Below, piece by piece: positions 1 through 6,318 of a stretch of DNA of 6,318 nt. The position numbers and the translations under genes are program-made. Numbering within the stretch: position 1 is the stretch's first letter; each line of letters begins with the position of its first letter. Location of the stretch: NCBI GenBank assembly GCA_003123965.1, contig NNSL01000446.1, positions 1 to 6,318 on the forward strand. The letters run 5' to 3'. This DNA is from Balneolaceae bacterium SMO_bin1. Its GTDB lineage: Bacteria > Bacteroidota > Rhodothermia > Balneolales > Balneolaceae. Under the pieces are notes generated by a model. That model did not search any database. It had not been told where the DNA came from and worked only from the letters and a program-made list of their open reading frames with translations.

Positions 1-1684
1 ATTCCCGAAACAACATGCGCATAGTTATCAATCCAACCAGCCGGTTGTTATCATTTTCAACGGGCACATACCTGATCTTACGCCATTCAATTAAATTAGC
101 CACAAATTCCAGGATATCATCTTCTTGAGCAGTGAATAAATCGGTGGTCATAAATTCTTCAACCAGCAGTTTAGATGGCTCCCAGTGCTTTAAATCTTCC
201 ATCCGCACGCGGCCCCATTTGTGCACCGGCTCTCCCTTTTTCTGATTTTTAACCATTGCCGCGGTAATGGCAGCCAGCGTCTGCTCTTTTGCTTCATTCT
301 GTTTGCTTAGGTTAGCAAAGTTGTTAATCATCCAGTTCGAGGCGGTTTGTCCGGATTTTACGCGGTCGCGGATGATGCCCAGGTAGTTATTTATATCCGA
401 AGAATTTACCGATACTTTCTCAAGACCCTCCCGGGCAATGGGCAGCAGCTCTTCTAAAATTAGCTCCGTGGCATTTACCCGCTCATTATCGATCCAGCGG
501 AAGGTGGTATCGAGCCCCAGTTTAGAGGCGGCTACGAAATTATAGCGGGCATCGTCAAAATCCATTACCTCCCTGATATCGGGATGATAATCTTCAATTT
601 TGTTAAGTAATCCCAGCCAGAAAGCCGTATTGGCAATTTCATCGGTAACGGTTGGGCCCGATGGAAATACGCGATTTTCAATACGCAAGTGTGCCCGCCC
701 GTTAGATACGCCATAGCAGGGCCGATTCCAGCGATAAATGGTGCCATTATGCACCTGCAGGGCTTTTAGCATGGGCGGTGTGCCCTCGCTGAGGAGCTTT
801 TCCACGTCTTCATTTACCTCCGAGCTGAGCAGTACGCGATAGCGTGCTGTATCTTCCTTAAAAATCTCGAGTATGCTTTCATCAACCCACTCGTTGCCGA
901 AAGTTACGCGGGGGCTGCTTTCGCGCAGGTGGTCGCCCACGGTTCTTGTATCAACCGATTGCTGAAAAAGTGCGATGCGCGTTTCACTCCACAACCGCTT
1001 GCCGAATAAAAAAGGCGAACCTACAGCCGCAGCCAGCACGGGTCCGGTTATCGCTTGTGCAATATTATATTTGCGCACAAACTCTTCGGGCGTCACCTGC
1101 AAGTGCACCTGGAAACCGGTGTTACAGGCTTCCAGCAGGGGTGAGTCGAACTTCATCAGCAGCTCATCCATACCCTGTATGCGCAGCTCAAACTCTTCTC
1201 CCCGCAGTTTATTAATGGCCTTGCAAAGTGCGCGGTACCGCTGTAGCGGCGTCAGGTTTTTCAGGTCAACATCAACCTTGCGAATGGTGGGCAAAATGCC
1301 GGTCAGAACAATTTCACCACCCAGTGCTTCGGCCTGCTCGCGCACCTTGTCAATATCAGCCTGCAGGTTGTTCTCCATCTGCGACAGACAGTTGCCGCCA
1401 AACTCTAGTGGTTCCAAGTTAATCTCGAGATTGAATTTGGCCAGCTCGGTTGTGAAGTGATCTGTGTCCTTCAAGTTACCGAGTACTTCCATGGCTTTAG
1501 GCCATGCCTTTGAATGGCGGTCAACAAGGCACAATTCCTGCTCGGCCCCAATGCGAATCGGATCAGTTTCAAACCAATCCCCTTCCAGCATTTTATCAAG
1601 TGCCCGAATGTCTTTGAGCACATACTTCATGAACTGCTGAACTTCTTCCTGGCTATCGGCAAGTTTTACGCGTTCTTCTCCCAT
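1..1684 (-). CDS. GCS2-family glutamate-cysteine ligase-like (carboxylate-amine ligase) protein with C-terminal CBS domain, 3'-truncated by window edge
   Basis: An open frame runs without a stop from the ATG whose A is at 1684 down to base 2, giving 561 visible residues; the C terminus lies outside the window. The first ~450 residues resemble the GCS2 family, which joins glutamate to an amine (cysteine in the best-known members) using ATP. Visible marks are RIGAEQELCLVD (44-55), matching the family's Gly-x-Glu-x-Glu metal/ATP-binding strand, FQVHLQV (191-197), GTIYRWNRP (314-322) and HLRIENRVFPSGPT (332-345). A linker follows to ~505. Then EEFMTTDLFTAQ (509-520) and a YVPVEN...RLVGLIT stretch (539-554) have the pattern of the first half of a CBS domain, a module that often binds AMP, ATP or SAM. 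The true substrate (cysteine or another amine) cannot be read from sequence. The protein has no signal peptide or membrane segment and is probably cytosolic. The start is supported by a perfect AGGAGG upstream. It lies 81 bp downstream of priA on the same strand, with no clear terminator between them. Confidence -1.
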   Translation of the reverse strand, partial: MGEERVKLADSQEEVQQFMKYVLKDIRALDKMLEGDWFETDPIRIGAEQELCLVDRHSKAWPKAMEVLGNLKDTDHFTTELAKFNLEINLEPLEFGGNCLSQMENNLQADIDKVREQAEALGGEIVLTGILPTIRKVDVDLKNLTPLQRYRALCKAINKLRGEEFELRIQGMDELLMKFDSPLLEACNTGFQVHLQVTPEEFVRKYNIAQAITGPVLAAAVGSPFLFGKRLWSETRIALFQQSVDTRTVGDHLRESSPRVTFGNEWVDESILEIFKEDTARYRVLLSSEVNEDVEKLLSEGTPPMLKALQVHNGTIYRWNRPCYGVSNGRAHLRIENRVFPSGPTVTDEIANTAFWLGLLNKIEDYHPDIREVMDFDDARYNFVAASKLGLDTTFRWIDNERVNATELILEELLPIAREGLEKVSVNSSDINNYLGIIRDRVKSGQTASNWMINNFANLSKQNEAKEQTLAAITAAMVKNQKKGEPVHKWGRVRMEDLKHWEPSKLLVEEFMTTDLFTAQEDDILEFVANLIEWRKIRYVPVENDNNRLVGLITMRMLFRE

Positions 1685-1690
1685 GGCAGG

Positions 1691-1696
1691 CCTCCT
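1691..1696 (-). promoter_or_regulatory. Strong ribosome binding site of the GCS2-CBS gene
   Basis: On the minus strand a perfect AGGAGG, preceded by AAA, sits 6 nt upstream of the ATG at 1684-1682. This is close to the ideal anti-16S match and spacing, and it fixes the start of the ligase gene. It is the strongest Shine-Dalgarno sequence in the window, which suggests this gene is translated efficiently in its own right even if it is read through from priA. Confidence -1.
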
Positions 1697-1765
1697 TTTA
1701 ATCTAAGCAGATAAAATTCATACTGTTAATAATCGCATTTATCAGGCGGAATGCAAATGGGAATA

Positions 1766-4201
1766 TCACTCTAAGGCATCAACATTTACGTTGATTCGCA
1801 CGCTGCTGGCCCCATTCGGTTTTCGGGATTCATACAACTCAAACGTTTGATCCAGCATTTGCTCAATAACTCCGGCCCCATTCGAGGGCTTAATCTTTAA
1901 CAGGCTTTCCCAACGGTAGTATTTCTGCATGCGGGCGATGGCGGCCGGAGACGGACCTAATATCGAATCATAGCCTTCCGTGATTTCCATGACACACTCG
2001 GTGAAAATTTGTGCAACCTGCTGCACGCGACCCTCCCTTTTGCCTTTAAAAATGAACCGGATAATACGCGAATACGGCGGGTAGTTCAGCGATTTACGGA
2101 ATGAAAGTTCGCGGCGTGCAAAGGCTTTATAGTTGTGGTTTTTGGCGGCCTGCAGTGCTGGGTGATCGGGTTGCCAGGTTTGAAAAAACACCTTACCCTC
2201 TTTCTCTGCCCGACCCGAGCGGCCCGCAACCTGGCTCAATAACTGATACATGCGTTCGCCGGCCCGAAATGACGGAAACGCCAGTTCGGTATCAGCATTG
2301 ATGACGCCCACTACCGTTACATTGGGAAAATCGAGCCCCTTGCCTACAATTTGTGTTCCCACGAGAATATCTGCTTCACCGCGCCCAAATTTCTGCAAAA
2401 TATTGGCGTGGGCATCTTTCCCGGAGGTGGTATCAAAATCCATACGCAAAGTTGAAGCCCCCGGAAAAAGTTCCTCAATTTCTTCTTCCAGCTGCTGGGT
2501 TCCACTTCCCTTTTCCTGCAGTGCTTTTTCTCCACATGCATTACAGGCCTGCGACTGATGCTGGCTGTACCCGCAGTAATGGCAACGCAGCTGCCGCTTA
2601 GCTTTATGGTACGTGAGGCTTACCGAACAATTCGGGCATTCAGGCAAATGACCACAACTAGTGCATTGCACGAAACTGGCATACCCGCGGCGATTGTGCA
2701 GCAGAATTATTTGTTCATTTCGGTCTAACGCATCTTTAATTTCATTGAATAATGGTACCGTTAGCGGTCCCCGCATTGCTGATTGATACTGTTTTAAATC
2801 GAGTACCTGCACGTTGGGCATTTGAACTTCAAACGGGCGCTCGGTAAGCTGCAAAAACGTGCTTTTACCGTCTTTCACCCGGTGCAATGAAACCAAACTT
2901 GGCGTTGCTGACCCCATGACAACGGCTGCTTCGTTCAGACGGGCGCGCATTAAAGCTACATCGCGTGCATGATACCGCGGGGCCGGGTCTTCCTGTTTGT
3001 ACGACGCATCGTGCTCTTCGTCAATCACCACAAGTCCCAAATTATGGACGGGAGCAAACACCGCCGAGCGGGCCCCAATAGCGATGCGCTTTTCCCCGCT
3101 GTACAAGGCCTGCCAGGCATCATACCGTTCGCGCTGACTCAGCCGACTGTGTAATACTGCGATCTCATCACCAAAGATTTGATAAAAGCGCCGAACGGTT
3201 TGGGGCGTTAACCCAATTTCGGGGACCAAAACCAGCCCACCCATGCCCTTTTCACGAACCTGCTTAAGTGCGTGAATATATATTTCGGTCTTGCCGCTGC
3301 CGGTAACACCGTACAGCAAAAAAGGGCTATATACTTCTTTTTCGATTGCGTCCGAAACTTCTGCAAATGCTGCTTTTTGCTCTCCCTGCAACGATTTCAG
3401 CTTCTCGGGTTGGTGATCGTAAACATAGCTGATATTTGTAGTTTTAACTTCACGCGCAAAAATAAGCCCCTCTTCTGCAATGCGATTTAATGTGTATGAT
3501 TCCAAGAGAGCATGATTATTCAGCTCGCGGTTGAATTTGGGCAGGTCCATCTGCTGCAGCACTTCAAGCGCCTGAATCCATTTGTAAAATTTATCTTGGT
3601 CTTTATGCTCCTGAACAAGCTGCGCTACCTCTTGTTGATTAACACCGTCTTGCCAGTCCCACAATTTATCGGTATTGGGTGCTATTTTTGTTTCCGGTTC
3701 TTCCCACACTTCCAGCACTTTTTGGCCGATCATTTTTTTGATAATCTCAGCCGACCACCGTTTTTTTGCTTCTTTGAGCAAGTACCGCTCATCTTGGCGC
3801 ACTTCCACGGCAATTTCTTTCTGCTGATCATCGAGAGGATTGATACTGGCTGATTCCGGCACACGAATATACTGCTCCGCATAAAAATTGAGCCCGGCCG
3901 GAAGCGCCGCTTGTATCACTTCGCCCCAACTGCAATAATAAAACCGGTGTATCCACCGCGTAAGGCGCAGCATATTGGATGACAAAATAGGCTGGTCATC
4001 AAGAAGCCGCTCAATTTTCCGCGTGTTAAAAGAGGGCGTTTCATCATGCAAACCTACCACCATGCCGATGGTTTTGCGCCGTTGAAATGGTACCCAAACC
4101 CGCATGCCGGACTTTACTTTGTCTTGCAATCGCTCGGGCACTTGATAGGTAAAAGCCTGCCGAACAGCAGTAGAAAAAACGATATCGGCGTATTGGGGCA
4201 C
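1766..4201 (-). CDS. priA: Primosomal protein N' (replication restart helicase PriA)
   Basis: This 811-residue protein is full length for the longer, non-enterobacterial PriA form. PriA is a 3'-5' superfamily 2 helicase that recognises stalled or D-loop forks and reloads the replicative helicase. Domains in order: N-terminal 3'-end-binding domain (~1-105, with ADIVFSTAVRQAFTYQVPE), a charged winged-helix/linker region (~120-255), then the helicase. Helicase motifs are Walker A GVTGSGKT (298-305), DEEH (394-397), GSATPS (430-435), VGTQIVGKGLDFPNV (614-628) and QVAGRSGRA (657-665). Between the helicase lobes are four cysteine pairs, C513/C516, C522/C525, C540/C543 and C553/C556, the eight ligands of the two zinc sites, all present. 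The C-terminal domain runs from ~685 to 811. The start is a GTG at 4201: the next in-frame stop upstream is at 4241-4243 and no ATG lies between. No good Shine-Dalgarno precedes it. It lies 116 bp downstream of comM on the same strand. I see no frameshift or missing motif. Confidence -1.
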   Translation of the reverse strand: MPQYADIVFSTAVRQAFTYQVPERLQDKVKSGMRVWVPFQRRKTIGMVVGLHDETPSFNTRKIERLLDDQPILSSNMLRLTRWIHRFYYCSWGEVIQAALPAGLNFYAEQYIRVPESASINPLDDQQKEIAVEVRQDERYLLKEAKKRWSAEIIKKMIGQKVLEVWEEPETKIAPNTDKLWDWQDGVNQQEVAQLVQEHKDQDKFYKWIQALEVLQQMDLPKFNRELNNHALLESYTLNRIAEEGLIFAREVKTTNISYVYDHQPEKLKSLQGEQKAAFAEVSDAIEKEVYSPFLLYGVTGSGKTEIYIHALKQVREKGMGGLVLVPEIGLTPQTVRRFYQIFGDEIAVLHSRLSQRERYDAWQALYSGEKRIAIGARSAVFAPVHNLGLVVIDEEHDASYKQEDPAPRYHARDVALMRARLNEAAVVMGSATPSLVSLHRVKDGKSTFLQLTERPFEVQMPNVQVLDLKQYQSAMRGPLTVPLFNEIKDALDRNEQIILLHNRRGYASFVQCTSCGHLPECPNCSVSLTYHKAKRQLRCHYCGYSQHQSQACNACGEKALQEKGSGTQQLEEEIEELFPGASTLRMDFDTTSGKDAHANILQKFGRGEADILVGTQIVGKGLDFPNVTVVGVINADTELAFPSFRAGERMYQLLSQVAGRSGRAEKEGKVFFQTWQPDHPALQAAKNHNYKAFARRELSFRKSLNYPPYSRIIRFIFKGKREGRVQQVAQIFTECVMEITEGYDSILGPSPAAIARMQKYYRWESLLKIKPSNGAGVIEQMLDQTFELYESRKPNGASSVRINVNVDALE

Positions 4202-4282
4202 GGCACAAATGATAGGATGATAATTTTGGTGGGCAGAATTTTATCCAATTTATTTCCCGGAATCAATGATTGAATTCCACTT

Positions 4283-4310
4283 CTTATAATGCCAATTGGT
4301 AACCGGTAAA
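4283..4310 (-). promoter_or_regulatory. Weak candidate promoter ahead of priA
   Basis: In the 116-bp gap between comM and priA, the minus strand carries TTTACC (plus 4305-4310) and TATAAG (plus 4283-4288) separated by 16 bp. These match sigma-70-type boxes at 4 of 6 and 5 of 6 positions. A transcript from here would have a leader of about 75 nt before the priA GTG. It lies just after the comM stop and could give priA its own expression. The match is modest and Bacteroidota-type promoters differ from this consensus, so this is only a candidate. Confidence -1.
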
Positions 4311-4317
4311 TTTAAAA

Positions 4318-5859
4318 TCAGCCCAGCCACCCCTCACGATCAAGACTGCGGTATTGAATAGCCTCAGCCACATGGTTGGAGCGAATATTTTCGGAGTGCT
4401 CTAAATCGGCGATAGAGCGCGAGACTTTTAAGATGCGATCATATGCACGGGCTGAAAGCCCAAGGGAGGTAATCGCCTTCTTCAAAAGCTGCGAGCTGGC
4501 ATCATCAAGCGGACAAATTTTACGGGCCAGCTTGGTATTCATCTGTGCGTTACTGTGCACATTTTTGATGCCCATGAACCGCTGGGTTTGAATTTTGCGT
4601 GCCTCCATCACACGCTTCCGAATGGCGGCTGATGACTCACCTTTGGCTTTGCTGGAAAGTTCTTCGTAGCTCACTTTCTGCACTTCAATATGGAGGTCGA
4701 TGCGATCGAGTAAAGGGCCGCTTATTTTGCTCAGGTAGCGCTGCATCTGTGCCGGTGATGCGCTCGATGGATTAGTTGGATCATACCAATCACCGGTGGG
4801 CGACGGATTCATGGAGGCAACTAGCATAATACGACTGGGATAACTCACGCTCATGCGCGCCCGCGAAATACTTACGGACCCGTCTTCCAACGGCTGGCGC
4901 ATAACCTCAAGCGCGCTCCGTTTAAACTCGGGCAGTTCATCCAAAAAAAGCACACCATTATGCGCCATGGAAATTTCGCCGGGCATGGGGATGCTTCCAC
5001 CGCCAACAAGCGCCACATCAGACACCGTGTGGTGGGGTGAACGGAACGGACGATGCGTGACCAGCGCCTTTCCCGAGGGCAAAATGCCCGAAACCGAGTG
5101 TATTTTCGTGGTTTCCAGGGCTTCATCAAGCGTAAAGGGCGGCAGTATTGCCGGCAACCGGCGGGCCATCATAGTTTTACCGGAGCCGGGCGGGCCGACC
5201 ATAATCACATTATGACCGCCGGCAGCTGCTACTTCAAGTGCGCGCTTTACATTTTCCTGTCCACGTACATCGCTGAAGTCCAAAATTTCGGCTTGCCCGT
5301 TTCGGCTGAACATGGTTTCAAGATCCACATCAACTGCCGCGTGCGACCCATCATCCTGCAGCCAATCCATAACCTCTTGCAGGTTTTTAAAAGCAAAAAC
5401 GTCGACACCTTCAACCACTGCGGCTTCGGGACCGTTATCAGCGGGGACAACAATATTTTTGAGCCCTTTATTTCGCGCTTCAACGGCCATGGGCAGCACG
5501 CCTTTAACGGGCCGAAGTTTCCCATCCAGCGCCAGCTCACCCAGAATGAGGGTTTGATCTAATTTTTCGGTCTCAATTTGCGCAGAAACTGAGAGCAGAC
5601 TAACGGCAATCGGTAAATCAAACGCACTACCCTCTTTGGGAAGATCGGCCGGGGCCAGATTCACTGTAATGCGTCCCTTGGGAAATTCAGCACCCGAATT
5701 TTTAAGCGCGGCCTCAATCCGATCGCTCGATTCGCTAACGGCACGGTCCGGCAATCCCACCAAAAAATATTTCGGGATGCCGTGCGACATGTTGGTTTCA
5801 ACTTCAATTAGGCGGGCATCAACCCCGATGGTGGAAGCACAGTATACGCGTGATAACAT
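4318..5859 (-). CDS. comM: YifB/ComM family AAA+ ATPase (Mg-chelatase-like), branch-migration helicase of natural transformation
   Basis: This 513-residue protein has the usual length and three-part layout of ComM/YifB: an N-terminal Lon-protease-like ChlI domain (~1-170, with GLPDRAVSESSDRI at 35-48 and PADLPKEGSAFDLPIA at 70-85), a Mg-chelatase-type AAA+ core (~192-395) and a C-terminal lid (~405-510). Walker A is GPPGSGKT (222-229) and Walker B is VLFLDE (303-308). PFRSPHHTVSDVALVGGG (271-288) and GPLLDRIDLH (381-390) are hallmark stretches, and GLSARAYDRILKV (467-479) carries the sensor-2 arginine. In studied bacteria ComM is a hexameric helicase that extends strand invasion of imported DNA; that role here is inference from the family. 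The cysteine cluster many homologues carry after the sensor-1 Asn-Pro is missing: residues 351-369 begin NPSPTGDWYD and contain no Cys. The ATG at 5859 has a GAGGA box 5 nt upstream. The gene is divergent from the DUF4342 gene and precedes priA on the same strand. Confidence -1.
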   Translation of the reverse strand: MLSRVYCASTIGVDARLIEVETNMSHGIPKYFLVGLPDRAVSESSDRIEAALKNSGAEFPKGRITVNLAPADLPKEGSAFDLPIAVSLLSVSAQIETEKLDQTLILGELALDGKLRPVKGVLPMAVEARNKGLKNIVVPADNGPEAAVVEGVDVFAFKNLQEVMDWLQDDGSHAAVDVDLETMFSRNGQAEILDFSDVRGQENVKRALEVAAAGGHNVIMVGPPGSGKTMMARRLPAILPPFTLDEALETTKIHSVSGILPSGKALVTHRPFRSPHHTVSDVALVGGGSIPMPGEISMAHNGVLFLDELPEFKRSALEVMRQPLEDGSVSISRARMSVSYPSRIMLVASMNPSPTGDWYDPTNPSSASPAQMQRYLSKISGPLLDRIDLHIEVQKVSYEELSSKAKGESSAAIRKRVMEARKIQTQRFMGIKNVHSNAQMNTKLARKICPLDDASSQLLKKAITSLGLSARAYDRILKVSRSIADLEHSENIRSNHVAEAIQYRSLDREGWLG

Positions 5860-5864
5860 TCGTT

Positions 5865-5869
5865 TCCTC
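5865..5869 (-). promoter_or_regulatory. Ribosome binding site of comM
   Basis: On the minus strand GAGGA lies 5 nt before the ATG at 5859-5857. It supports this start, which also gives the MLSRVY-type N terminus expected for ComM. Confidence -1.
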
Positions 5870-5907
5870 GTGAATCTTTATAAGTTCATTTACGTAGTAA
5901 GACTCAC

Positions 5908-5923
5908 AAGGAAGAAATTCCTT
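5908..5923. other. Short inverted repeat in the comM / DUF4342 divergent spacer, GAAA loop on the plus strand
   Basis: AAGGAA (5908-5913) and TTCCTT (5918-5923) are exact reverse complements around the four bases GAAA. In a plus-strand transcript this would be a 6-bp stem capped by a GNRA-type tetraloop; on DNA it could be a small operator. It sits mid-spacer, about 50 bp from each start codon, so it could touch either gene. The stem has only two G-C pairs and no T-run follows it, so it is not a terminator. Chance remains possible. The rest of the 101-bp spacer is AT-rich and holds no promoter boxes I can call with confidence. Confidence -1.
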
Positions 5924-5960
5924 ACAGAAAATTTTGTTTGCTTAACGAAATTCTAAGAAA

Positions 5961-6318
5961 ATGAGCAGGAAAATTATGAAGAACTCAAACAAGAGAAAGA
6001 CTTTCTTTCAAGAATTACAGGGTACCACCGACGAAATCATTCAGCAAATTAAGAAGCTCATTAAGAAAGGGAACGCCCGCAGCCTGATGATTCAGAATAA
6101 GAAGGGCAAAATTTTATTCCAGACCCAACTTACTGCAGGGCTGGGCGGAGCAACGCTGCTTACCTTTATGGCCCCTATTATTTCTGCCTTGGGTATGTTT
6201 GCGCTTGTGATGAACGACGTAAAAGTAGTGGTTGAAAAATATCCACCCGAGCAAATGGATGAGGACGAATACGAGGTAGAAGCCGAGGTTATTGTTGATA
6301 TTGAAGATGAGGAAGAAG
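5961..6318 (+). CDS. DUF4342 domain-containing small protein, 3'-truncated by window edge
   Basis: This frame stays open from ATG 5961 to the window end (119 full codons; the stop is outside), with an in-frame stop upstream at 5943-5945. Residues ~22-93 match the DUF4342 pattern: a helix rich in Lys/Ile (TDEIIQQIKKLIKKGNARSL, 23-42), a beta segment SLMIQNKKGKILFQTQL (41-57), then a glycine- and alanine-containing hydrophobic stretch (58-84) and VKVVVEK (87-93). The hydrophobic part could form a membrane-associated hairpin or a packed core; I cannot tell. After YPPEQ the tail is extremely acidic, with 14 Asp/Glu among the last 23 visible residues. An alternative in-frame ATG at 5976 has AGGA 5 nt ahead and may be the real start, since 5961 has only weak AAGAAA upstream. 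The family's function is unknown to me. The gene is divergent from comM across 101 bp. Confidence -1.
   Translation, partial: MSRKIMKNSNKRKTFFQELQGTTDEIIQQIKKLIKKGNARSLMIQNKKGKILFQTQLTAGLGGATLLTFMAPIISALGMFALVMNDVKVVVEKYPPEQMDEDEYEVEAEVIVDIEDEEE
5967..5970 (+). promoter_or_regulatory. Possible ribosome binding site favouring the internal start at 5976 of the DUF4342 gene
   Basis: AGGA lies 5 nt before the in-frame ATG at 5976. It would shorten the protein by five residues (MSRKI) and leave the DUF4342 domain untouched. It is a minimal match, and many Bacteroidota genes lack Shine-Dalgarno sites, so the choice between 5961 and 5976 stays open. Confidence -1.

Noticed and set aside
975..1460. 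161-residue plus-strand open frame
   Set aside because: It lies entirely antisense to the GCS2-CBS gene, whose frame shows conserved family motifs across the same bases. The plus-strand translation is Ser/Arg-rich, low in recognisable motifs and typical of a shadow frame.
1735..1754. GCATT...AATGC inverted repeat in the priA-ligase gap as a terminator
   Set aside because: Arms are only 5 bp with a 10-base loop, and no T-run follows on the minus strand, so it does not meet the pattern of a rho-independent terminator.
3512..3853. 113-residue Phe/Leu-rich plus-strand frame that looks like a membrane protein
   Set aside because: It is the reverse complement of Lys/Glu-rich PriA linker codons (Lys/Glu codons read as Phe/Leu on the other strand), so the hydrophobicity is an artefact.
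4263..4273. TCAAT-G-ATTGA palindrome upstream of priA
   Set aside because: Five-base arms with a one-base centre in AT-rich DNA are expected by chance, and it has no partner copy in the window.
5053..5562. 169-residue plus-strand open frame
   Set aside because: Antisense to the ComM N-terminal domain and Walker A region; no domain pattern and no ribosome site of note.
5929..5940. Bacteroidota-type -7 box (TAnnTTTG) ahead of the DUF4342 gene
   Set aside because: AAATTTTG and TTTGTTTG are each one base off the consensus, but no TTTG -33 box lies at the required distance upstream, so I did not list a promoter.
5636..5956. 106-residue plus-strand open frame crossing the comM start and the divergent spacer
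   Set aside because: Two thirds of it mirrors ComM codons, and the remainder is AT-rich spacer translated as a hydrophobic tail. It ends 4 bp before the DUF4342 start but shows no family resemblance.

Overview
The window (about 47-48% GC by eye) looks like a chromosomal housekeeping segment from a bacterium of the Bacteroidota/Balneolota/Rhodothermota group. The wording of the protein families points that way: a glutamate-cysteine-ligase-like protein fused to a CBS domain, and an 811-residue PriA. That placement is inference from family resemblance and gene content, not a measured assignment. I see no mobile element, CRISPR array, tRNA, rRNA or phage gene.

Layout: three long genes lie head to tail on the minus strand. 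Read in their direction of transcription, they are comM at 5859-4318 (YifB/ComM AAA+ ATPase), priA at 4201-1766 (primosomal helicase PriA), and a GCS2-family ligase from 1684 that runs off the left edge just after entering a CBS domain. The gaps are 116 bp (comM-priA) and 81 bp (priA-ligase). Neither holds a convincing rho-independent terminator, so a loosely spaced operon is possible. A 101-bp spacer separates comM from a divergent plus-strand gene starting near 5961. That gene encodes a small DUF4342 protein with a glycine-rich hydrophobic stretch and a very acidic tail, and it is cut by the right edge.

Togetherness: ComM (branch-migration helicase in natural transformation in the species studied) and PriA (replication restart at recombination intermediates) both act on branched DNA, so their adjacency makes biological sense. 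The ligase suggests gamma-glutamyl or related carboxylate-amine ligation with possible adenylate-nucleotide sensing, and has no evident link to the other two. Both edge genes are incomplete.

No clearly new system is visible. The points most worth a second look are the ligase-CBS fusion, the ComM lacking the cysteine cluster typical of many homologues, and the acidic-tailed DUF4342 protein.
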